Below, in pieces: positions 55,668 to 64,000 of a stretch of DNA of 64,000 nt; the stretch's first letter is position 1, and every line of letters starts with the position of its first letter. The position numbers and the translations under genes are program-made. Below the pieces are notes generated by a model. That model searched no databases. It saw nothing but the letters and a program-made list of their open reading frames with translations, and was not told the DNA's origin. The stretch lies in assembly GCA_000827265.1 (NCBI GenBank), contig KN834765.1, positions 79,590 through 143,589 on the forward strand, read 5' to 3'. This stretch comes from Collybiopsis luxurians FD-317 M1. Taxonomy: Eukaryota > Basidiomycota > Agaricomycetes > Agaricales > Omphalotaceae.

Positions 55668-58633
55668 ATATTTATGGTGGGAGTTGGCCGGCCGCTTGCA
55701 TCTAATTTCATTTGTATCACCACCGTCGAAAATCCATCCTCTCCGACCGTATCGCCGTCGGAATCTGCTTGCTTTCCGCTATATATTATAGCGGCTTTCT
55801 TTTTCTTCATTCGACTATATTGTCTTGTTGTTTTCTGTTGTCGGAATATTGTGCCACCACCCTCAGCATGGAGAAATATCGCCCTTTGCTGCAAATCCTA
55901 GCTATCCTTTGATCTCCTTTTATTCATTCACTACTCATATTTCCTCATCATCGTTCATCCGAGTCATTCTTTCCACTGTGAAAACGTTTTCCTGCTCTCA
56001 TCCATCTATCTCTGTTTCGTTGCAACTCACATTCTCTCTTCTCAAGTCCAGCTCCATATGTGTAATACTAGCGAATCTCTCCACCATCTATCCATCATCG
56101 CCCTTTCTTGTCCCTTTTTCCTTTTTTTGCATATACGTGTCGTTCCTTCGTCTATCTCTATCTCTATCTTCTTCATTGCCCCTTTTTAAAACCCAAAGTC
56201 CACACCCTCTTTGACACCCTCTATCTCCTCTCTCCATCCACTCACGCTCCTTCCAAATTCCTGTTTAATTGTCTGTTCTGCATTTTGCTCTGCGTACAAA
56301 CTTTCCTTTCCAATTGTCTTCCTTGCTCTACTGCTGAGGGGACTTCCATTCCACATGCATCCATCCTCCGTTTAACGGCGGAGGTTGTACTACTATCACC
56401 ACTATCTCGGACATCAGACCACCATCACCATCGCTATCCTACCCTAACAAGCTCGGGTCATTCTACTCGCTTGTCCTTTCGACAAGATGTGCCATCACTC
56501 AACAATATTCCATCAACCAATATTTGATCCCACCCTACTGTGCTTCCCATTCGAGTTCAAACTTCAGCTCTCTTTCATTTCGTTCCCCAAATAGGCTCCA
56601 AATGCATGGTGGTTCTGGTTACCGGACGTCGAACTTTTGCTCCCATTTGACATTCTCCAATCCGGACGTCTTTGCATATCTTTATCAAGTCCTATTTTCT
56701 TTTCTTTTCTTGCCTTCCTCGTCCCTCATCCCATCCATCCTGCTATAGATTTCGACTGGTCGTTTCTGCTGTACCTCTCGCTCTCCTCCATTTCGTTCCT
56801 CTGTCCATTTTCTCTATTCATCGTCGCATTTTCTTTTTCTCTTGTACACATACTCAAACTTCCATTTCCTTTCATTAGAGCTTGAATATCAAAAACTTGA
56901 CTGGCTATTGGGTTGCGTTCATTGTTACCTATCTAATACAGTTCGATCCATGGTACTGTACTCTACTGTGCTTGAGTATTTTTCTGGTATCCTCGTAACT
57001 ACCAAAAAAGCCATTTATCGCAAATATCTATCTATCTATTGGCAATTATCTCATTATCGTATAGTTCTTGTATATTGAATCATACCGTGTCCCGCCGTGT
57101 GTCTGGTAATTTTGCGTAGTATTTTCCTTTTTCGAGTGAGGTCTAGAATCCAGCATCTATACATACCCTATTGTAAAAATCGTTTTAGCCAGTTCCCAAT
57201 CCGTCCATCTCAGATTCGACATTCGATGCATCTTCGGGCATTTTTCAAACTGAATTAAAGGTAATTCTTGATGGAGGCAGAAGATATGTTTCTGATGCAA
57301 ACCCGCCTCGAGGCTGATGAAATATCGATTTCGAGTGAATGTTCGGTCCGTATCTGTGCCAATTTCTATCGACTCCCTGTATTTTTGTTACGTTAGCGGT
57401 ATTCTTAACTTTCAGGAAATGTGGGACAGGCTGGGAAATCAAAGGAAGGCCTACGCTGCCTGTCGACGAACCGCAGTATTGGTCCTTCCCTTTGTTTCCG
57501 TTTAAAGCTAAGTGTTTGCCGGCCCAGGAGACTCGGCCCGAAGTGATCTTCATCTGGGCCGGTAGCGGCCTTTGAAAGTTTGATGCGATAGTTATAAGGA
57601 CGATCAGATTATCCATAGGTGGAAAATCGGTATGATAAGGATATCGGTACATCGCAGAAAATTTATTCTCTTTCCGCGTCTGCTCACAATTGAAATGGTC
57701 AAAAAATGTCGCGGAACCGGCCTCAATCATCCGATGTGAGTCCTGTCATAGACTGTCATCTGTCATCTAATCTTAATTATATGCGTGTTTGCACATGGCC
57801 CCCGGTGCCGCCATGTCCTTTCGGCTAGAAACCTCATACTTAATCCTTGAACTGTGCTTCAAATATATGATTAGACTAGAGAACGGCTAATGTGACATCG
57901 TGCCATGAAGTAATTCTGGGCTCAGGATGAGTATTGGTCTACTGCTGACATTCAAATGTTATTATTTATCCAATTTTTGACGAATTTTGACATAATTTAC
58001 TGGCAAGTTTTGGACAAACTTTCTGCGTCGAATCTATAGGCTTTAGTTATCTCGTCCAGTACAGGTTGAGGATCTGGCTTGTTTGGCCCATCCTAATATT
58101 GTGGGTTAGGTGCGCAGTGGTGCCTCTGAGCACTTATTTCTTGATTTTTGATTTTCATCATTTTTTGCCCATCCCTTTCACTTTCAATTTTTGCCTTACC
58201 TGCATTTCTTTGATTCCGTCGACTTAAAATCTGAACTCTCGAGTTTCATACATGCCATGCACGGTGGCCCACTTTTACACAATATTATTGACAAAGATTT
58301 GGTTCAATGGCTGCATGCAAATTCAAAATAATCTTATCAGCATCACATCACTTTCTTTATGCCTGAGTTTGTATTGATAGAGTAACCTAAGTTCAGCTAT
58401 CATGCTTACTAATCATAACTGAGATTCATTAGTCATCTCTGTCATCTTCCCACTGTCATCTGCCATCCATTTTCAGGGCTCATACGGTGGAACTCAAAGC
58501 CTAACACTATCTCATTTGCTTGCTTCACTTGAGGTAAGTTAAAAGGCTGATTGTTGGTGGCAAGGTATGGCTTTAGCATCTTCCACAAAGTTTGAGAGTG
58601 GAACAATAACATGGCTTGTCTTTTCCTATTATA
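55668..58633. other. long non-coding region, pyrimidine-rich then AT-rich
   Basis: From about 55900 to 56880 the plus strand is strongly C/T-rich (CTATCTCTATCTCTATCTTC type). All plus-strand frames there are shadows of this bias. From about 57700 to 58600 the DNA is AT-rich with repeated CTGTCATCT motifs at about 57740-57775 and 58436-58460. A minus-strand 161-codon frame at 57245-57730 is listed separately. No transposase, reverse transcriptase or clear terminal repeats were seen. Confidence 0.45.
57245..57730 (-). CDS. hypothetical protein (weak)
   Basis: An uninterrupted 161-codon frame starts at ATG 57730 (MIEAGSATFFDHFNCEQTRK) and stops at 57245. The middle (GRVSWAGKHLALNGNKGKDQ, YCGSSTGSVGLPLI) looks more protein-like than the ends. 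No domain, signal peptide or splice evidence was found. It may be chance or a decayed exon. Confidence 0.25.
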   Translation of the reverse strand: MIEAGSATFFDHFNCEQTRKENKFSAMYRYPYHTDFPPMDNLIVLITIASNFQRPLPAQMKITSGRVSWAGKHLALNGNKGKDQYCGSSTGSVGLPLISQPVPHFLKVKNTANVTKIQGVDRNWHRYGPNIHSKSIFHQPRGGFASETYLLPPSRITFNSV

Positions 58634-60106
58634 CAGATGACTGGTGTAGCAATTTTTCAATCACCGGTGTCCTTGATAGCAAATCCTACTGCTAATGTGT
58701 CATTACTAGAAGCAAGTATTGAAGCATCATATTCTCTTTTAGATTCTACCATTGCTGCCAGTGATAAGCAGCTTGGTGTTGTAATTGCAGGGACTAACTC
58801 TATCACCAACAATAATACCACTGGTAAGAACTTGATTTGTTCCCATCCCAGGTCAGCACCTAGTTTGTGACATCCTCATGGTCTTTTAGGGCGCAAAGAA
58901 CTGTGTATGTTTCCTAATATCCTCCTTGGATCCTGGGTTTATTAGCTCAATATCCACCTTTGAAATTGCAAGTTGATGCCACCAAGCCGATGCCAGCGAT
59001 TGTCCACTCGGCGTCCTCCAAAAAACTTACCGAATTTGCTCCAACTGTTCCCACGGTACCGAGACCATCCAGTTGTAGGCAGAAATCTTCAGTTGAAGAT
59101 GTAAGGACAGCATTTACTGAGAGCAGGGACAAGACCGATGGCTCAGATGTTTTTCTCTGTTCGAGACACAGTATGAGGCCAGTGATACTCGCCCATCTCA
59201 AAGCCCGAGTGCAGCAGAGCGAAAGCCCCAAGGCAAATGTCCTTCTTAATAATATACGTTTTGCAATTCAAGCCGTGGATGCAAAGTCACGGAGATTTGT
59301 AGACCACAGGAGACACAAATTTCAATTGCCGCTTTGGCAAAAATCAGCCACGAGAGCATACATTGAACGAAGAGAGGCATGGTTCGGAGAAGGTGGTCCG
59401 CAATACAATATCCAACAGAAAAATCGAAACTACGCGCAGGTTGTGTTTTTGACTTTGGTTAGATTCAAAGATTAATGTGATTCTTCAGCCTCTCGTTCAC
59501 CTGCAGCAACCAGATTTTTTGACTTCGATATTACCCACGGCATCCGCTTCGTCTACAAATTCACAGCTTTTGAAGCGAAACAAAAGTCCTTCTCTGATGC
59601 ATCCGAATAAGCGTCCTCGGCGATCATATTCCACTAACGAGACGGACGCGGGAATTCCGAATTCTCAAGCAGAATTGAGCAAGGAACAGATTGAGGGGCA
59701 AACACTACAAACCTTCGCAATCTTGTCCAGAAAACTACTCAAAGGCAAATTGCCTATGAATCGCGAGGTCAGAGAAATCTGTTGGCTACATTCCTCCGAT
59801 GCCGATGATCTGACTGTTCCGTAAATGCAGGAACTGCTTGAAATTCACAGTTTCATTTCATCCTCAATTCCTCGACAAATAGGCAGTGCAATGATTCTGC
59901 GCCAGAAGTCCGGGAGTCCTACAACACACGATGAGTTCAGCTCCATCAGTGAAGACCCTGACCTAGAGGCTGACTGTAAAATGGACATCTGGCGTGCAAT
60001 TTTATTCCTTGCAGAATCCCCTGTTGGAGGATTGGGATTGGGGAAAAAAGAGGAAGACACTTGGAGAAGGATTGCAAAGAGGGCTGTGAGAGAAGCATGT
60101 ACATGA
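58634..60106 (+). pseudogene. unrecognised gene with in-frame stop (decayed, or with a very short intron)
   Basis: Reading through GT-AG introns, a frame starts near ATG 58634 (MTGVAIFQSPVSLIANPTAN). It crosses an intron at about 58824-58946 to QYPPLKLQVDATKPMPAIVH, then VQQSESPKANVLLNNIRFAI and AYIERREAWFGEGGPQYN. An intron at 59439 joins PLVHLQQPDFLTSI, and the frame goes on to EVREICWLHSSDADDLTVP. There it meets TAA at 59822-59824, after which the same frame continues open to TGA 60106 (FISSSIPRQIGSAMILRQKS, ending KRAVREACT). A 30-nt GT-AG segment (59820-59849) would remove the stop in phase but is shorter than other introns here. No domain is recognised. Codons are more AT-rich than in neighbours. 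Confidence 0.45.
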
Positions 60107-60510
60107 GCTTGAACTTGCTAGGCAGGAGAAAACTCACTAAAATGAACATTGCTTTTGTAGTATGTAGTCAATATTGGGACCAGTCAAGGCCCTATCTATA
60201 AAGTATACTCCAACTTGAACAGCACACTCTTGAGTCTTTGTTGTAACACCTGAGGCTGCCAGCAGGACATATTAGCCAAGCCAAGGGTAATAATCCTCCT
60301 TAAGCTAAGGCTGGAAGATAATCTTAAACTTGTCAATTGAAGAAGAAGATGACCCAGAACGGTTCAGTCTGGGTGGAATCACTCATACACTCGCACTTAA
60401 TAGGAAGACTCTGATAATCACGAAAATTTTCTAAGGAGGGAAAGAAGGGGATCACAGGATGCACTGTAAGTACCATTAGTAGTTGAACCCAGTCAGAATT
60501 CCATTTCCTG
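60107..60510. other. intergenic region
   Basis: This is a 404-bp gap between convergent genes. It is AT-rich with no gene seen. Confidence 0.5.
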
Positions 60511-61935
60511 TCATGCGTCTTGCTCCAGAAGTTTGATTATCAACTTCCCTGTCGTTTTTCCACTCACTAAATCCTTATGCGCTTGCCTCACACCTTCCGT
60601 CGTAAAATCATATTCTTTGAAGATGTTTATCTTCAAAATCCCGTTCGATATTAATCCGAAGGCTTTGTGTCCATAGTAATACGCCTCTTCAGCGTTCGTG
60701 ACATAGTTTTGAACCCTGTTTATTACCGTTGGCGCCAGGACGAATGCCATCGGATTCAAATGAAAGAAGTAGACAAGCCATCGTCGTCAGCTTATGGAAG
60801 TGGATGCAGAAACAAGGAAAAAGACGCACGCTGGCCGTAAAAGTTTGATATTTTTCGGCAAGAGCTTCAGTGGCTCGAATGGTGGCACAGGTCCAGACGC
60901 GTTCCCCACTGAGACTAGCGTCCCTTTCCGACGCAGCAGGTCAAAGTTAAGGTCGAACCTACAAAAATAGCATATAAGGATCGACTTGACTTGCGAAACA
61001 AGCTGCAGTTAGTACATACGTATCCTTACCCACCCCATCGTAAACTACATCAACTCCTACGCCGCCGGTGATTTCCTTCACTCTTTCCAACACGTCTTCT
61101 TCTTTATACAGAATAACATGATCTGCTCCGTGCTGCTTTGCCAGCTCCGCTTTATCCCTCGTAGATGTGGTGCCAATGACTGTAGCGCCGAGATATTTTG
61201 CCAATTGGGTCATCAATAGCCCCAACCCCCCTGCGACGGCGTGAATGAAGACGATGTCACCAGCCTTAACGGTGTAAGCTTCTTCGAAGAAACTTATGGC
61301 GGTGATAGCTCCGGTCACAGCTGCAGCGGCAAGCTTGGTTGGGACTCCGACCGTAGGGTAGACGCGGAACCAGGGCGCAGAAACGTAAGTCTGGAGAGTG
61401 CCCATTATCGTCTAGAGAAATCATGAGCAGGAAGCGACTGGCGGGAAACAAAAGGTGACAGACTCAAATAGAAACTTGCAGTCTACTTACCACAGCAACA
61501 CTCATCCCAATCTTGAGTTCTTGTCTCTTATAGTCTGGATCTTCCAAAACGGCCGGATCGCTGGGTAATGCAACAATCACACCGGCAGCTTCGCCTCCCA
61601 TTGTGGCGGGGAAGTGCGATAAAGGATAGAGACCTTTCCTACCATACAAATCAATTTGGCTGCTCTGTTTCCAATAAGCCGTCGAGACTCAGATTAACTC
61701 ACCTAAAGTATGTATCGATAAAGTTCACCCCAACATATTCGATCTGAGATACAAAGAGAGAGTCGTTCAGTCGTGAATACGATTGGTCTGAAGCAAACCT
61801 TACTTTTACAATTAAGTTCCCTGACTCGACTTTCGGAAACGGCAGTGTCATCTTTTCCAGAACGTCGACGTCCCCAGTTTTAGAGATAGCGAGGGCTTCG
61901 ACCGTAGGGGGAAGTTTGAAGGTTTCTGATTGCAT
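60511..61935 (-). CDS. NADPH:quinone oxidoreductase (zeta-crystallin-like MDR family)
   Basis: The enzyme reduces quinones with NADPH. ATG 61935 gives MQSETFKLPPTVEALAISKT, then GDVDVLEKMTLPFP. The next exon IEYVGVNFIDTYFR matches the quinone reductase N-terminal core, followed by GLYPLSHFPATMGGEAAGVI. The nucleotide-binding domain reads VKAGDIVFIHAVAGGLGLLM, where AVAGGLG replaces the usual AxxGGVG motif, then AKYLGATVIGTTSTRDKAEL and VDVVYDGVGKD. The C-terminus ends FTTEGVRQAHKDLVSGKTTG and LIIKLLEQDA with stop at 60511. The zinc ligands of alcohol dehydrogenases are absent, as expected. Length is about 330 residues over six or so exons. It is cytosolic by family. Confidence 0.92.
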
Positions 61936-62678
61936 TATATGGCAAGAAGTTTGAACGCGGTAACCGAGGTTCTGAGAGCCCCAAGGACAATTAGAAGAGT
62001 CTTGAAAGTTCGTTATGGCTTGGTTTACTCAACTGGTTCATTATATACTCATTCTACTATCTAACCTCAGGTTCCATCGACTTCCGACGCTTGCTTTGCT
62101 CGATGGGATCGAGATCTGGAACCTAATTGTAAGTTAGTAACCAGGAGCTATGGATCGATATCGGAGTCCAGCAAGACTCATTACCGTAGCGCTGTACGCA
62201 GAACGATTTGAGTATCCCAATGGACTAATTACCAGCACAGGGCCGATTTTGAAGCGCTAGACAGCTGTCTATTCCCTGCCCCCACGGAGAAGCCGGACTA
62301 CTATATAATCTATCTATCTATATAAAAATTAGATTAGGTGGCTGAGACGACTGCACGAAAGCTTGAAAATCCCTGGCATTATGCCCGGTCATTGTCGGAG
62401 AGTTCCTGAACATCATCAAATGACTTACTTATTCCTTGCTTTCACAGAGCGTATGAAGTGGATTACATACAAACTTGAAACAACCTGCAGGCTTGACATC
62501 GAGCACTCCGGCGTTGAACCGGCTCTCGGTTCATTTAGCGCAACGGAGAATTTGGATACACAAATTGTAAAACCATCGGGACAGCAATACCCGAAACTAC
62601 GCACGTACACAGAAACTACAGCTAGATAGACCCAGAAAATTGACAACGCCGCATGCCACAAGCCCAATCAACTTTGCC
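61936..62678. other. intergenic region
   Basis: This gap separates two minus-strand genes and includes a CTAT microsatellite near 62307-62325. An 88-codon plus-strand frame at 62363 has no domain. Nothing else is supported. Confidence 0.45.
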
Positions 62679-64000
62679 TCATTCCTCTTCCTCATCGGAT
62701 AAGATCAATCGACCTTTTCTTCTTGAGCTACTACCTGTATTTGCCTCCGCTACCTCCATAGCACCATCATCTTTGTCCTCATTCTGAGAACGATTTCCTC
62801 TAGACGCCGCTACAGCCATGGATACACCACCGTCGCTCTCGTTACCATCCTCCTCCGTTTGTATTTGAGACAGGCCCTTTGGTATGGGTTTAGGTCGTGG
62901 ACGGGATTTCTCTACAGCGATGGCATTATTAGATACATGCATCTCATCTGAAGATGTTGAGGATGAAGATTTGTCATCCTTCTCCGCCTCTACCATTTGC
63001 TGGGCCTCGCTCTGCTGATCCCGCTCCTCCTCTGGATCTCCCTTCCTCTTCTTCCGTCTCCCACCCTTATCACCTTTTTCATCCCCCTTATCTTTCCTCC
63101 TTCTCTTCGTCCCCGTAGCTTTCATCGCCCCACTCCTCCCCTCCCCCAAGTCTGCGGCCCGTTTCTCCGTCCGCTCCCTCCTCAACTTCTCCAGTTCGAA
63201 AAACGCCGCCATGTTCTCTTGTCCATATTCAGCATCCGAGTCTTCAATGAACTGTGCGGATTTATATTGAATCTCTTCTTTCTTCTTCTTCTCTCGTCTC
63301 TTCCGCTCCTTGTCCTTATCCCTGCTTTCCTTATCCTTCTTGCTCTTCTTCTTTCGCTCCCCTTCACCACCCTCCGCTCCTTCTCCGAAGGCAGCGTCAT
63401 CTTCTTCGTCGGAATCAGGAGAAGGTTCCCTGACCCTCCTTTTCCTCCTGGTTTTCTTACTCAACAACTGGCTCGCCTTCTTTCCTTCAAGGTCAAAAGG
63501 TGTTTCGAGGAATTGTTTGATGACGATTATAATGTTGCCCAGTTCGGCGGGCAGAATAGCCGCTGGGATGTACCACTCCAGTTCATCTGCATCTGAAAAC
63601 GAGTGAAGGGAAGGAGGAAGGAAAGAAACCACGTTAGTATGCTAGCCATGATAGAAAGGAACACACATAGCAACATACCTTCATCCAAAATATAGCATTT
63701 GCATAAACGGAATAAGAGCTTGAGTTGGGAATTCTTGGTTGCTGCCTCTGCATGTTCGTCGCTTACATATGGAATAACTGCACAAAGGTTCCGTCAGCAG
63801 CCCGCCCCCCTAATATAGAAGATGAAAGACTGACGATAATCAGTCATCTTCGCCTGCGCATCTAATGAAGGACCTAGGAGCTTCGATCGCTTGACAACAT
63901 CGTCTACGATATCGTCCTCCAAACCATTTCCGTTTTCTTCCCCGTCCTGCTTTTCCTTATTATCAACCTCTTCAACAATGCGGTCGCGTTCCGCTTTAGC
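62679..64000 (-). CDS. fork-protection complex subunit Tof1/Swi1/Timeless, C-terminal part
   Basis: The gene enters the window at 64000 and ends at stop 62679. Within it, the visible exons read VIPYVSDEHAEAATKNSQLK and LLFRLCKCYILDE, then after an intron DADELEWYIPAAILPAELGN, IIIVIKQFLETPFDLEGKKA and SQLLSKKTRRKRR. This is the conserved C-terminal block of fungal Tof1/Swi1 proteins, which stabilise stalled replication forks together with Csm3/Swi3. It is followed by a long Lys/Glu-rich disordered tail ending RRKGRLILSDEEEE. The N-terminal Timeless domain lies outside the window. The tail has very strong charge bias, which produces large spurious frames on the other strand. Confidence 0.88.

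Noticed and set aside
55825..56885. Several plus-strand frames rich in Ser, Phe and Leu
   Set aside because: They arise from the pyrimidine-rich composition, overlap in different frames and show no domain or splice structure.
62997..63596. 199-codon plus-strand frame rich in Leu and Pro
   Set aside because: It is the antisense of the Lys/Glu-rich tail of Tof1/Timeless; composition fully explains it.
1..64000. CRISPR arrays, plasmid origins, prophage or viral genes
   Set aside because: The only regular repeats are coding (39-bp array) or short microsatellites, and the gene content is that of a fungal nuclear chromosome.

Overview
The window looks like a chromosome segment of a mushroom-forming basidiomycete (Agaricomycetes). 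Genes sit on both strands, most are split by many introns of about 50-60 nt, and intergenic gaps are short. The families fit that group: a stand-alone F-box protein, a BTB protein, several-intron cytochrome P450s, a GH85 endoglycosidase and small secreted proteins. No bacterial, viral or organellar features were seen. Gene models were spliced by eye, so exon edges are less certain than gene identities.

Layout. From 1 to 8.4 kb lie mostly conserved genes: the N-terminal part of a Ser/Pro-rich protein, a coiled-coil protein, a mitochondrial carrier-like protein, a YwbE-domain plus zinc-finger protein, an inosine triphosphate pyrophosphatase (hidden by its introns) and an F-box protein. From 9.9 to 21.2 kb are a BTB protein, a divergently transcribed pair (MFS anion transporter and Gfo/Idh/MocA oxidoreductase), a TPR protein and a large SAPS-family phosphatase-associated protein. 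From 21.2 to 43.9 kb the window is more accessory and gene-poor in places: a secreted Kex2-type repeat precursor with twelve 11-residue peptides, a tiny cysteine-containing secreted protein, an intron-bearing tRNA-Ile, COX11, an FAD-linked oxidase, two cytochrome P450s, a GH85 endo-beta-N-acetylglucosaminidase and a 5'-truncated gene remnant. From 44 to 55.7 kb the window returns to conserved genes: a glutathione peroxidase, the telomerase reverse transcriptase TERT, a periplasmic-binding-protein-like (THI5/NMT1-like fold) protein, a TPR protein, a small mitochondrial-type membrane protein and a Ser/Arg-rich protein. After a long pyrimidine-rich and AT-rich stretch come an unrecognised gene with an in-frame stop, a quinone oxidoreductase and the C-terminal part of the fork-protection protein Tof1/Swi1/Timeless.

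How genes may work together. The transporter and oxidoreductase share a 285-bp promoter region and look like an uptake-and-oxidation pair. TERT and the binding-protein-like gene also share a short divergent promoter (147 bp). The most unusual locus is the repeat precursor at 23.0-23.6 kb. It has a signal peptide followed by repeated acidic peptides separated by Arg-Arg sites, the architecture of fungal alpha-pheromone-type and RiPP-type precursors. The oxidative enzymes at 30-42 kb could be unrelated, but they are worth testing as co-regulated neighbours.
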